NCBI GenBank assembly: GCA_922989275.2
Contig: OV277862.1
Span: forward strand, 49,563,786 to 49,627,785
Direction of reading: 5' to 3'
Source: Gari tellinella
Lineage: Eukaryota > Mollusca > Bivalvia > Cardiida > Psammobiidae
Length of the DNA stretch: 64,000 nt
Shown here: piece by piece, positions 32,961-44,332 of the stretch
Layout of the letters: each line of letters begins with the position of its first letter
Numbering within the stretch: the stretch's first letter is position 1
Translations under genes and position numbers: made by a program
The notes under the pieces: generated by a model
Database searches by the model: none
Seen by the model: only the letters and a program-made list of their open reading frames with translations
Told to the model about the DNA's origin: nothing

Positions 32961-33484
32961 CACTAAAAGAAAGCTTAATTTCTATGTCTACAGCATATGG
33001 CAACCTAAAGTAAGATCATGAAAGTCAAGAAGAAAGCTTCAAGAGGCTCTAACGTTAAAAAAACCCTTTTAGACTGATGGCTGAAAGATTAGCAAAATTA
33101 TGAAATCCACGCATTAAAATCATACATAGCCTTTTGCTTTACTTTGACCTTGCTTTAAAATTTAAACTGCCATAACGATCTGTCATTTTCTATGCCTAGA
33201 TTTTATTACCAACATTGTTTAGAAACTTAAATTTAGAGCATGATGTGAGAAATGTTCCATCAGGAGCTGTCTGCTTGACTTTCATCTAGTTGCTATCACC
33301 TGTAATTGAATTGATTAACGTATGTTCATTGAACTTTTTTTGAGTGGGTGTTTAGTTGCAGATTTCTAGATAATGCATGTAAACCTTTATGTTAGCAATA
33401 ACAATTTTGAGTTGTTAATATTTGTTTTGCGCAAGAGATATTCAATAAATTGTTCAATAACTATTGTTGGTTTTTCTATTTCAG
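32961..33484. other. sequence before the CAS leader exon
   Basis: A decayed hairpin-element remnant may lie at 33000-33290 (aaagctt, gctttactttgaccttgctt). The last 30 bp are pyrimidine-rich and end in the acceptor cag. Confidence 0.35.
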
Positions 33485-33839
33485 ATTGAAATAGGCGGAC
33501 ATGTGATGTCAAGAGTTTCCACTGTTAAAGTACTTTGACAAATGTGACACAAACATTGATTGACTTCTTTGCAAAAGAATAGGACTTTTGTGAAGTTTGT
33601 CAGATTTTTGTTGCCTTTAAGAAAAGAGGACTCGGGACAGCTACAGACTGTGCTTTGTGGGAACTATTGGAATATAGTGTTTAACAATACCTTGTTAATA
33701 CTTGTGTATTGTGTCTAAAAGCATTCTGTTGTGATTCAGAATTACCGGGCCACCGTTTGTTGTTTTCCAAATAGGAACGTTGACACTTTTAGTGTCAGAC
33801 AGATCTTGAAGTGTTTGTGTGAAATCTAAATATTGTGCC

Positions 33840-33911
33840 ATGGGTTTATACCCAGTAATGTGCAATGGCTAAACGATGGATATGCTTGATTTGGTCATAA
33901 ATTGGATTTAA
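33840..33911 (+). promoter_or_regulatory. cluster of upstream ORFs in the CAS leader
   Basis: Three short ORFs overlap just before the main start: 33840-33872 (MGLYPVMCNG), 33865-33900 (MAKRWICLIWS, in frame with the main ORF) and 33876-33911 (MDMLDLVINWI). The last ends 7 nt before the main ATG. Such an arrangement usually lowers main-ORF translation or makes it depend on leaky scanning or reinitiation. The ORFs are read directly; the regulatory role is inference. Confidence 0.5.
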
Positions 33912-33918
33912 AAGAAAA

Positions 33919-33930
33919 ATGATTGAAATG
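33919..33930 (+). CDS. CAS-family adaptor, first coding exon (4 codons)
   Basis: The exon encodes M-I-E-M and is followed directly by the consensus donor gtaagt. Vertebrate BCAR1 and NEDD9 also start with a first coding exon of four codons that joins an SH3 exon in phase 0. Joining these codons to the exon at 46550 gives MIEM-QRLVAKAVYDN, or MIEM-RLVAKAVYDN if the second of two tandem acceptors is used. The second form matches the spacing between the start and the ALYD-type motif in vertebrate CAS proteins. It is too short for any gene finder to call alone. The support is the stop codon just upstream, the donor, the phase and the family precedent. Alternative first exons, as known for mammalian CAS genes, are possible. 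Confidence 0.6.
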
Positions 33931-33978
33931 GTAAGTTCTCGATCTCTATACATAATATCGACTTTCAAAACTTCAGGT

Positions 33979-34207
33979 ATAGTAAAACCTCTATATTACA
34001 ACCACAAATTTGTGTTAATTATTAGGTGTTTACGACAGATGACTACAAAAAGCAAGGTGACAGTAAAACAGAAAGCTACAATAACATTAATTTTGGAGCT
34101 TTCTGTTCAACTGTGACACCTTGCTTAAAGCTGTCACCTGTCTTTTAAACAATCACTGCAATCAATTAACCTTTGTTTTAGTGGTCGTTATAGAGAGGTT
34201 TGATTCC
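33979..34207 (+). mobile_element. MITE-E copy 48 bp after the CAS donor site
   Basis: TAgtaaaacctctatattac (first C lost) to gtggtcgttatagagaggtt; the core loop is enlarged by aataacattaattt. It lies just inside the first coding intron. Confidence 0.85.
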
Positions 34208-34452
34208 CTTATACTTGCTGCAAATAAGTAGCAATGCCCCTAGATAATTAAGTGAATTATGAATCATAAGTAGTAGCATACCGGATGGAACAAAATGGTG
34301 TATTTATAAACAAAAAGTTAGTGTAAAGGTAAGCAAATAATCAACAGGCAACATAACAGGAACACCTGAGGTGCCAAAGACAGGATACATACTCAACCTA
34401 TGCAGTAAACAGCAGTATCAGAGGTTTACAGTGTACAGTTATCACAGTATGA

Positions 34453-34677
34453 TTAACTCATTACTCTTTCTATGCCTCTTATTTCTCCATTGAAGAAAAT
34501 AGTTCCAGTTTATATAGTCCTGAATCTAGTACCATAACAAATATTTTCTTTATCCTACTAGATAGTAACTTAAAGCAGGCTGAAAGTAAAGCAGAATGCA
34601 TTCTGCTTTACTTACAACCTGATTTAAGTGGTCAGCTGTCTTCAAAACTAGAAACAAGCAAAGGGGTAATAGGTTAC
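34453..34677 (+). mobile_element. MITE-A copy with symmetrically shortened core
   Basis: The core reads gtaaagcagaatgcattctgctttac: the cgccttaaggcg centre is missing from both arms, yet the palindrome is perfect. Left TTAA intact, right mutated to TTAC. Confidence 0.88.
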
Positions 34678-35254
34678 CGGTAATGCTATTATAATCCTTT
34701 TTAACCCCTAAGCTACTAAACTAATTTGACTCACATCTGTTCAAAATGTTTTCTGTTGAAATTAACTGAAAATTATGGGTTGAAATAATAAATCAGAATG
34801 GTAAACTGTTTTGATCCTGATCAGGCCCAACAAAATATGGAGCCTTATCATGATGTAAGACTAAAATGCTTGTCTGAACACAGTATTACAAGGGTTAGTG
34901 CTTATGTTACAAATAATGTCTGCTCTAAAATGTTGTATGCTTAAAAATTGAAAAGAGCTTCTACTTAGGAAAGAGTAACCATGGATCTAGAATATCTGTT
35001 AAATTCCCCTACCATTTAATGTCACTTTTAGAACAGCTACAGAGCCATGTGTAAAATGCTAATAAAGCCTATTGCAGTTTTATTTCCATTGCCTGGTTTG
35101 CATCTATTATACATGCCCTGGTTCTGCTGAGAAACATAGGGCCCTATGTCAGTACAACAGTATGAGAGGCATAGGTCAGTATAGTTATCATCTGACAATA
35201 TTACGATTAAATAAGCAATGTAATTGACATAAAAATGCCAGTGACACAATTACC

Positions 35255-35451
35255 AACATTCAGACTACGATATCTCGATCTCATTCAATCAAACATATCC
35301 GTTTTTCTAAGTTAAAACGTGGCAATACCACGTTTTAACTTTGAAATGTGGATATATTCGACTTGAGCAAGGTTGAAAACATGAAATTAAACTATAGAAA
35401 CATGGGGAGAAATCGTGTTAAACAAGTTTGAGATATCAAAGGTCAACTGTA
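35255..35451. mobile_element. TA-ended foldback element, decayed
   Basis: Central hairpin agttaaaacgtgg / ccacgttttaact, outer words gatatctcgatct and gagatatcaaaggtcaactg TA. The left end is uncertain. Confidence 0.5.
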
Positions 35452-35861
35452 TACTTGCTGATAATGATATATATGATTCCTAATTGCAATTAAAGTTGAC
35501 AAATTATTCATCCATAGACAGTGTAATTGGTAGAATATGAAAACAGATCTCATATACTTAAAGAATAAATCTACACTTGTTTGCACAGTAACCAGTCACA
35601 TGGTGATTTATTGCAGTCAAACTAGCCAGCCTTTTTGTCCAAAAGGACAGATTAGCCATAATGATCGTGTGTAAAGGGTAATGCAGAATACAAGTTGAGC
35701 AAGCTCCCATGGAAACATCACAAGATAATGAAATAAAAGTCTTCAAGTTTAATACAGGAAACTTTGACATTATGCAGTCACCTGTCATTCATGGTGCTTC
35801 TAAAAGTGCCTGTTTATAATGGCCTATATTTAAGTTAACCATGTAACTTTGTTATATGATT

Positions 35862-35912
35862 GAAGCAGAAAGCTTTCTGCTTTACTTTCATCTTGCTTTA
35901 AGCTGCCATAGA
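35862..35912. mobile_element. A/D core half
   Basis: gaagcagaaagctttctgct ttactttcatcttgctttaa; the left outer arm is gone. Confidence 0.55.
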
Positions 35913-36420
35913 TCTGTATTCCACAATATCATGGAGTGCTCATTTGTGGTGTTTATGCACAGGCTGGGGTAAAGACATCCTCATAATTGTGCTTTTGTGG
36001 AGGACTACGCGGTATTAATTAACACAAGTTTGACTGTATGTTTAAAGTTCTGACGTCTTTTAAAACATTAGATTTGGGGATGGCTTAAACCTTTGTTTTA
36101 ATTTAATTAACCTTGAGGCATTAATGGACTGGGTAATATTGTAGAGCTCTGCATATTGTAATATGAGTAAACTCCCATGTTAATTGGACAGGTGACATTG
36201 ATATAACACCGGTTTAACTCATTATTGACATTTTCAGCCTGATCCCTATCACTGTCATTGCCTGGGGGAGGTCGGAGGGTGTTTTACATGATCACTGTCT
36301 TGCATCACATTATTGAATGCACACTTGTATAAAGAGACCATTCAAAACTAGCAGTCTTTAACCTTTGTAGTGCTGGATCTGGATATACATGTACATGTAA
36401 ACTTGTAAAATTATCTTTCG

Positions 36421-36486
36421 CAAACACTATAGATCCAGATTAGAAGGCTCCCATAGGAGCCTTCTGATCTGGGTCTACACTGTTTG
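36421..36486. mobile_element. B' hairpin
   Basis: caaacactatagatccagat...aggctcccataggagccttc and complement. The change gag to aag (gattagaaggc) is mirrored by gccttctga. Confidence 0.8.
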
Positions 36487-36789
36487 TCAAACTGTTACAT
36501 AATTTGGTGACAAATACCTTGAGGGTCAATGTTACGTTAACCTGGTCCTATTTCCCATAATGAAAGAAAAAGTTTGTTTGAAACTTCAGCATTTTAGATG
36601 TACCCAACGTGATAGTACATTTACGATTTACACATGTTTAAGTAAAGCAGAAAACTTCTCAAAAAGGAGCTTTGCACTTTACTTTTATTCTAAAAAAAAT
36701 GCAAATTTACGTGAAATAGATAAAGGCGGGAACAGGAATTTTTTATGTGGGTAAATGATTGAACACAAGCTTGTCTGTATTAGCCAAAC

Positions 36790-37009
36790 TACAGTAAAAC
36801 CTCTCTATAACGACCACTAAAATGAAGGCTTATTGATTTATAAAAGATAGGAGACAGCTTAAAGCAAGGTTACAGTAAAACAGAAAGCTCCTGAAGGAGC
36901 TTTCTGTTTTACTGTCAACTTGCTTTAAGCAGTCACCTGTCGTATACAACGTACTATTAACAGTCACAATTAAGTGGTCGTAATAGTCTAATAGAGAGGT
37001 TTCACTGTA
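36790..37009 (+). mobile_element. MITE-E copy, complete
   Basis: TAcagtaaaacctctctata to tagagaggtttcactgTA, with a small duplication (taatagtctaatag) near the right end. Core cagaaagctcctgaaggagct. Confidence 0.9.
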
Positions 37010-37799
37010 TAACCACTGAGCCATGTGCACAAGTGGTGCATCACTATCTGTTTGGATAATCTAGCCCCCCTTTTAGTGAGCCATGCAATCTTGCCTGGGT
37101 CTCTTGTTGATAGCTGCTCAATCATAGGTGTGAAATCAGCTGTTGAAAGCATTTGAATAGTACCCCTGTAATAGACAAGATCTGTTGACAACAAGAATCC
37201 CGCTTAAAATCAACTATGCATACTGTGAAAACTGTTATAAGACTATACTTAGTAATACAGCATTGAAATCTTGTACATGTATAATTATGTGAAATGAATC
37301 AAAAAATCTTATTTCATACTAAATGTATGACAGTTCTGTTCTTATATCTCTTTATATAATATATAGACTGGATTATGCTGGACATAAAGTAATGTAGAAA
37401 GCTTACTGTATTATATGGTACTAATTTTTCTGCATTATACAGACAGTTTTCTATAAGACTCCCAAATCAGCATGGTTTTAGTGGTGACTTCGCTTGACAT
37501 TCATGTTTATATATAAGTTAGTTGTACTTCTAAAGACTTAAGAGACATTCAGGAGTGCAAAAAACATGTCAAACACATGGCAGCCAGAAGGTGGCTTGCC
37601 TAAGCCATATTTAATCCCTGTTTCTGAGAGACCCCCCTGATGGGAAAAGAGACAAGTTAATGTACTTTAAAAATGCTAAGGTTTGCTTTGATTGTTGTAT
37701 GGGCAATGATATCTGATTGCTTTAAATCCAATACCAGACCGCGTGGTCAGACCTGCCTGGGTACCTAATCCTTGTATCAATGGAACTGGATGTAGCCAG

Positions 37800-37866
37800 G
37801 CAAACATTGTAGACCCAGACAAGAGGGCTTCCTAAGGAGTCCTCAAATCTGGGTATGCTCTGTTTG
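37800..37866. mobile_element. B' hairpin, decayed
   Basis: gcaaacattgtagacccaga and tctgggtatgctctgtttgt pair with several mismatches. Confidence 0.65.
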
Positions 37867-38029
37867 TTACACTTTTATATATTCCCGAATGATTCAATGT
37901 AAATCAGACATTTATCAGAAAACAATGAATCCATTGGAAAATTGACCTATACTGATACAATTTAATTGAATTGAAGTCAATTCAATAAACTGATACAATG
38001 GAAAGCATTTTAGTTACAATTCAATGAGA

Positions 38030-38060
38030 AAAACAAACAAACAAACAAACAAACAAGCAA
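38030..38060 (+). repeat. (AAAC)n microsatellite
   Basis: About seven aaac units with one aagc variant. It could be the tail of a decayed retroposon, but no SINE body is recognised next to it. Confidence 0.8.
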
Positions 38061-38721
38061 ATTGCTATAGTAAAGAAAAAAATAATTTAAGATATATAGC
38101 TATTTAGCAAAGGCCTCCGAGATAGGAGGAAGTAAAACCATATTAATTTGTGACTGCTTATTAAAGTTTAATGTAGAGACATAAGAATTTCAGTATATAA
38201 AATATTCCTTTGTTCTGGAGCTTTGGTGGCTAGCTGTTGAAAGCAGGACAAAATTAACGTAATGCATGTTCTGTATGAAGCTTCAAGGAGTCACCTGTCT
38301 TAAAGGCTGGCCATTAAATGTGACACACATTATCATAGAATGATAGAGTACATTACTACAAGCTGTTTCTCTTTGCTCTCACAGTCTAATCTTTCAATTG
38401 GCAAAAATTACATACAAAAAAATAACACAAGAAAAACTCGTAACAATGTGTCACATTGTCAGATTGGTCATGTACCTGACAAACAGTGAGAAAATTGTTA
38501 TAAATGGAAACGGCTATTGCAGCGTGATTGATTTAACAAATTATCACTTTTTTTATCTCGCAAATTTCATGATAGGTATCTAGTAAATTGCATTGTAGGA
38601 TCACTCGAAGCAGTTTTTGTCCAAACCACTATAGCCACTTCAAAACATGAATTAGATACTGTCAATCTTCTATTTAAGTGACCACTCAATAGTAAAACCA
38701 TGTGCAGTAATATATTTGGTT

Positions 38722-38806
38722 GCGTAATGCAGGATATAAATAATGCAGAAAGCTCATGTAGGAGCTTAAATTTCTGCATTATTTATATCCTGCATTAATC
38801 AGTAAC
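38722..38806. mobile_element. MITE-D hairpin
   Basis: aatgcaggatataaataatg and cattatttatatcctgcatt: the arm word ataaataat replaces aaaagtaat on both sides. Confidence 0.75.
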
Positions 38807-38812
38807 TCGTCT

Positions 38813-38972
38813 AATAACCCATTAAGCCATAGTCTGTTTCTAGTTTTGAAGACATATCAGTACTTAAAGCAGGTTGAAAGTAAAGCAGAATGCACCTTAA
38901 GGCGCTGAAGTGGAAGTATTTTCTTCAGCGCAGGAATAAATCAAAAGGCATATTTATGGGGTAATGGGTTAA
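38813..38972 (-). mobile_element. MITE-A copy, internal deletion
   Basis: Short arm and left core half, then a jump from ccttaaggcgc into the long arm; ends ggggtaatgggTTAA. Confidence 0.8.
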
Positions 38973-39602
38973 AGGGGTGTCAATGCTACTTCACTGACTG
39001 GTCGTTTAATACGATATTGACTGTTTTTCTATCGCTTGTACTGTAATTTCTTAAGAAAGCAGTGTTGTGGCTTTCATGTTTTTATCAACTGACTGTCCAC
39101 ATTTGCACATTGATATTTTTTTTATGTAACAGGGGTGAAAAAACAACCTGTATAAATGGTTTCAAACTGAAAAAAGATTATACATCAAAGTGAAGTAGAA
39201 ATAATAATTCATGTTAAGTAAGCGGCCTGGTTTCTTAAGTCCATTATGAAGGAGACATTTTGTCTAGAGGTTAAGGTGATCTTGTCAACCCCTGCTTTAT
39301 ATGATAAAGTTCTTAGATTTTTGGTGACCTTTCTCAAGTTAAACTCTTTCAATACTTAGAGTAAAGTAATTGTCGTTTGCTGAAAATGTAGTCTGCATTT
39401 AATATTGTGAAATTGGTTTGCTTTTCTACTTTATGAATATAAGATAAAAATAGGATCCAAGTCGGAAACAGTTGTGATCCTTATTATGCCCCATGTTAAG
39501 TAATTCTGATTTTGATTCTTCTGTATATAACTTGATTATTATCAGAGTGACAAACACTATAGATCCTGACAATATACTAAGTAAAATAATTTACTTTGTG
39601 CT

Positions 39603-39845
39603 TTAACCTATTGCCCCATAACACATTTAATTTATTCCTCCACTGAAGAAAGTAAATCCAATTTATAGTCATGATTATGTACATGTATTATAAGAAATTT
39701 TCTCTATATCGTAGCAGATTGTAGCTTAAAGCAGGCTAAAAGTAAAGCAGAATGCGCCTTAAGGCGCATTCTGCTTTACTTTTAACCTGTTTAAGCCATC
39801 ACCTCTTTTCAAAAGATAGAAACAAACTATGAAGTAATGGGTTAA
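39603..39845 (+). mobile_element. MITE-A copy, complete
   Basis: TTAAcctattgccccataac to aagtaatgggTTAA. Core gaatgcgccttaaggcgcattc is perfect. The change gaaag to aaaag in the left arm is matched by cttttaa in the right. Confidence 0.9.
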
Positions 39846-40332
39846 AAAGTACCTGGATGAAAACTGTATGCAGATCATGACAGATGGTTTTGAAAACTCT
39901 GTAAAATACCCTCAGTCAAAGGATAAATATTTATTCAACCTCTATTTACCTTTTGAAAACTTTTTTTCATGTTTGTCAAACATGGTCAATATTGAACAGA
40001 TTGTATCAAAGTTGTGTCTGCTGTCACTAATGTTTATTAATTGGTCATAGACTTAATGCCCTGGAGCAGTAGAAATATCTGCGGACCAAATCTAGAAACC
40101 TGTCTTGTGATTGTACAGATAAGGTCTTGATATAACGAAAACCACCTCAGTCTGGGTGGAAAAAGTCAGCTCGGTGCAATAATGCACTAATTTGTACTAA
40201 TCACAGTGATTTCTTAAGGTTTTTCTGTCATAACTGAAGGGGAACAATTTGCCCTTGATTTATGGCTTCTGTATTGATAGTTTTGTTTTGATTTGTATTA
40301 GAAAATTGGCCGAAGTAGGCAGGACTAGTTGC

Positions 40333-40568
40333 ACTGTAAAATATCCATATAAAGACCACCCTGAAGAACATTAATTTTGATCTCTGTATTAATGTTGGTG
40401 GTTACTTAAAGCAAGATGAATGTAAAACAGAAAGCTCCTAAGGGAGCTTTCTGTTTTACTTTCATTTTGCTTTAAGATGCTTACATGTTTATAATGCTAA
40501 ATTTATGAGAGAACTGTTGAAGGGGCATACTGTCAGGATTAGGGGTTGTAATAGAGGGGCTTAACTGT
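40333..40568 (+). mobile_element. MITE-E copy, diverged ends
   Basis: cactgtaaaatatccatata to taatagaggggcttaactg; core gcaagatgaatgtaaaacag...agctcctaagggagct still strongly paired although the arms outside are worn. Confidence 0.75.
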
Positions 40569-41002
40569 AGGGATACTTGATAGTAGGGGTTGGGAAAAGT
40601 TTTATTGGGTGATTGTAAATGATCAAGTCCAAAAGATTTTATGACTGTTGAGGGTCTGGTATGTTTTGAGAGACCCAGACTTATTCTAGAGCCGCCATAA
40701 ATGTCAGGTCTTCTTATTGTTATAGGTTGATTCAGGCCACCTTTCTTTGTTGGCTGTACTATGAGATGATTGCAGACAAAAGCCTGTCAAATCTAGCCGA
40801 GAGAAATATAAATAGGTTCTTGGCCTGCCAGCGAAAATAACTTTCTTCGTACTACATACAGCACTGGAATGCATACTAACTGCAGAAGTGTCTGCTTCAG
40901 ATTAACTTGTTACATATAAAATCTTGTAGTATTACTATCAAACCTGTTGTGGGGTCAATTCAGTAAATTGGCATGGGTATGATATTACATACACATGAGA
41001 AA

Positions 41003-41077
41003 AATGCAGCTCAACACTAATGCAGAAAGCTCCCAAATAAGCTTTCTGCGTTACAGTTATCCTGCATGAAACTGCTG
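41003..41077. mobile_element. MITE-D core, decayed
   Basis: atgcagctcaacactaatgc...aaagctccc aaataagcttt; pairing is partial. Confidence 0.55.
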
Positions 41078-41097
41078 TTCCAGGCTTTGAGACTTAT

Positions 41098-41361
41098 TTA
41101 ACCCATTACTCTATACATACATGCTTTTACGCTTTCAATTCAATTATTCCTCCGCTAAAGAAAATAGTTTCAATTTTTGCAGCCATGAATATGTATCATA
41201 AGAAATATGTTCTATATTTTAGCAAATGGTAGCTTAAAGGAGGCTGAAAGTAAAGTAGAATGCACCTTAAGGCGCATTCTGCTTTACTTTCAACCTGCTT
41301 TAAATGATCACAAGTCATATCCTGATTCAATACTAGAAACAGGCTATGGGGGAAGGGATAA
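41098..41361 (+). mobile_element. MITE-A copy
   Basis: TTAAcccattactctataca to ctatgggggaagggATAA; core gaatgcaccttaaggcgcattc has one mismatch. Confidence 0.85.
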
Positions 41362-42291
41362 GGCAACTACATGTACCGGTACTTCAAATACTAAACCCTT
41401 ATGTCTCAAACAAATGCAGTGTTTTGACTAATCATTAAAATTATCTCAAAGAGCAGATTTAAATGAGAATTCACAATATTTTGTTTACTGGAGATCTGAA
41501 GGAGATGTTGTTAGAAATTATTAGTTTTACTGCCTATACTCTCTCTCAATGTTTTGGAGCCATGTACCCATGCTTCTTTTATTGCATCGTTGGTCATAAG
41601 CTTGACTTTATCACTAGTCTATTTTTGATATGTTTATAAAAGAATTTCATTTGTGAGTTTAGAAAAGAATTTATCACTGTAACATATATTAGCTGACCTC
41701 TTTTAAAAACTTGTACATTCATAGTAAAAGTAGCTCGTAAATCGTAATAGTATCTCCGTTCCTTTCATTGAAATAATTATACAAAAAAATAGGTTACTCG
41801 ACTGTACATTTTACACTTTAAGACTTACAGGCTGTTAGTTTTTTTCTTCTTCAGGCTGAACAGAATAGAGTATTTCAGTTAGTGTGAAGATGAAATTAAG
41901 ACTACTTAGAGTGGCTCTTTAAAATTCAATGATTCAATCAAAGATGGAAATTAATCCATTTTGTTAAATGTTCACTAAATTAATTTACCTAGACTTTTTT
42001 TTGTGACCAATGACTTTCACACTTTTTATTTCGTTCAGCAGCCTTTTGATGTGTATGAGGTGAGACAGTTGACACCCGGGCTGTTGTAACATTCCTTTGT
42101 GTACTGGGTCCAGTGACATATTCATGACCTGTTACATTCTTACCCACTGTGGTCTAGGTGCAACACTCCATCACTATCCACATTCCTCTCGGGTCGGTTT
42201 TTTAGTCCATGCCACTTGAAAACACACATGTGATTGATGAGCATACAGACAATTGCCTTTGGAAGATTATAAGTCTACTACTGGTAGCTAT
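41362..42291. other. no gene or repeat seen
   Basis: About 930 bp of intron DNA without recognised structure. Confidence 0.35.
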
Positions 42292-42544
42292 TTAACCCAT
42301 GACCCCATAAATACGCCTTTTTACGCCTTTGATATATTCCTCCTCTGAAAAAAATTGTTCCAATTTATACAGTCATGAATATGTATTATAAGCAATTTTT
42401 TTCTATATTCTAGCAGATAATAGCTTAAAGCAGGGTGAAAGTAAAGCAGAATGTGCCTTAAGGCACATTCTGCTTTACTTTCACCCTGCTTTAAGTGGTC
42501 AACTATTTTCAAAACTAGAATCAGGCTATGGGGTAATGGGTTAA
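42292..42544 (+). mobile_element. MITE-A copy, complete
   Basis: TTAAcccatgaccccataaa to ggggtaatgggTTAA. Core gaatgtgccttaaggcacattc is the gtgcc/ggcac variant, perfectly paired. Confidence 0.93.
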
Positions 42545-42805
42545 CCCTTTGTTTCACTGCCAAAATAGATGTCTTTAGATTTTAGGCCATTTTAAACAGA
42601 AGTGCCTTATGGTCATTTCTATCTTCTCGTAACTCCACATAATCACAATAAAAGAACATAATTTGATGGTGTTTAATACAGGTACATGTAGCATATTAAA
42701 TCAAGATGAACACACCTTTACTATAAATCGTTTTATTTGGGAGCCAAAAATGTCAACATTCTGCAATATGATACCAGTATCCACATTAGGCAATGAAAAG
42801 GTTAA
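42541..42805. mobile_element. TTAA element of another family (L)
   Basis: TTAAccctttgtttcactgcc at the left and ggcaatgaaaaggTTAA at the right give inverted ends of about 20 bp. The 265-bp interior has no hairpin core. It shares its left TTAA with the MITE-A copy. Confidence 0.65.
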
Positions 42806-43682
42806 TTAATATCCCTGCCTGCTATTTAACACTTCTAATTGATATCTTAAACTTGAAACTATTACCGATCCTAAATTTTACTTTGCCCATATGAAAATTG
42901 AATAAACCATTCCTCAAATTATACCTCGATCATCAATGCATCTTCTATTTCAAACAGTTCTTTACAAATATTGCTATATATAAGGAGTGACTGACATTAT
43001 TAACAAATTACAGGTATTTCCATTCTATATATTCTTTAAAAATTAAACTTCACTTGTATAACTTAAGCCTTAGCCTCTGCTGAAAAAAGAAACATTGAAC
43101 TCTCTAGAGACAAATCGTGTCAGAAATCACCTGTAGTAGCTTTCTGCATTATTTTTGTCCTGCAATAAGCTTCCTAATATTGTTTGAGACTGCCCAAAGA
43201 TTTCATTTTGAATGGCATAAACAAGGAAGAAGTCAAATAAAAGGGGAAACAATGATATTACCATAGGATCTCTGTACAATTAAAGAAACTGTAAAATACG
43301 GGATGCCCCATATATACATTAATAGTAGTAATAATAATAATAACTTTGATAAAAAATTGCAACATACTTTATGCTATTAGGAAAACATAACAATTCATAA
43401 TGTATTCTCTAGTAGTGTCATCCATCACTTTCCAGCGAGAATTCCAGACAATTTTTATCTACTATTTCATTGCATACCAGCTGTATACCAAATATATTCA
43501 TGAATTACCATTTTTATAGTAAATTTTCATTAATTAGGCTGACATATATCATACATCACATGGAATGATGGAAACATGTTTGAGTCTATACTGTCAGTGT
43601 ATTTCCCCACTCACCATGTTCCATGGAATTGTTGATATAATTTTGATTCAACAACACTGACCCATGGCACCGCTGCTACATG
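42806..43682. other. unrecognised intron DNA with half a D core
   Basis: Only gtagtagctttctgcatta tttttgtcctgcaataagc at 43125-43172 is recognised, as the right half of a family D hairpin. Confidence 0.4.
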
Positions 43683-43906
43683 TTAACTCTTTGCATGCTG
43701 GGTAAATTTTTCGTCTGCAACAATTTGTCGTCTGCTATTATCGAAAATTAATATTTTCAAAATTTCTTTTAAATTCAGCATCAAAATGGCAAACAGTTTG
43801 GATCCTGATGAGACGCCGCATTATGCGGCGTCTCATCTGGATCCAATCTTTTTGCAGAGGTAATCACTATGTCAAGTATATCGGTCGCTAGCGTTCAAAG
43901 AGTTAA
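43683..43906 (-). mobile_element. MITE-C copy
   Basis: TTAActctttgcatgctggg to gctagcgttcaaagagTTAA. Core gacgccgcattatgcggcgtc is perfect; the outer stem is worn on one side (ggatccaatctttttgc). Confidence 0.92.
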
Positions 43907-44332
43907 GAAAAAACCTGCATTATATCACTGATTGATATTTGTTAATCATAGATACAAATAATTCAGAGTATTTTGAATTCTTGGATTTTATGACTTTGCC
44001 AAACCCATCATTGTGACTACCAGTACTCATTAGAATAATGTCTGTTTTAGACAATTTTATTGAGCAATCAAAACAAGTGGAGAACATTTCAGATATATCC
44101 TTTCCAGCAGACAGCAGTTTGAGTAGATGACATGATTTAGCATACCAATGGGGTCAATTCTTTCCAGACAGAAATGATTGTCAATTTAGATTGATAATAG
44201 AATCAGTCACTGATGTCTCTCATCAGAAAACAAGGAAGGAATCAATCAAATAGTGTACAGGGAGACTCTATGTGCAGTGACCACTCAATGGACGATACAT
44301 TGGCCAGTCTGAAACCCTCTTCTCAATAGCCA

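Larger units (their letters stand above)
33485..33930 (+). other. CAS-family gene, 5'-UTR exon with the start codon
   Basis: The segment follows a good 3' splice site (pyrimidine-rich tttttctatttcag ending at 33484) and ends at a strong donor (ATG then gtaagt at 33931). About 434 nt are untranslated and the last 12 nt encode M-I-E-M. An in-frame TAA at 33898-33900 lies 18 nt before the ATG at 33919, so the frame cannot extend upstream. Because it opens with an acceptor, at least one more non-coding exon and the promoter should lie upstream, possibly inside the window. The leader holds several short upstream ORFs. The pairing with the SH3 exon is inferred from phase (0 to 0) and from the family's conserved gene structure; no transcript evidence is available here. 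The acceptor is less certain than the donor. Confidence 0.6.
37010..38721. other. mostly unrecognised intron DNA
   Basis: Apart from a B' hairpin at 37800-37866 and an aaac array at 38030-38060, nothing is recognised. A decayed D-type core may lie at 37376-37440. Confidence 0.35.
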
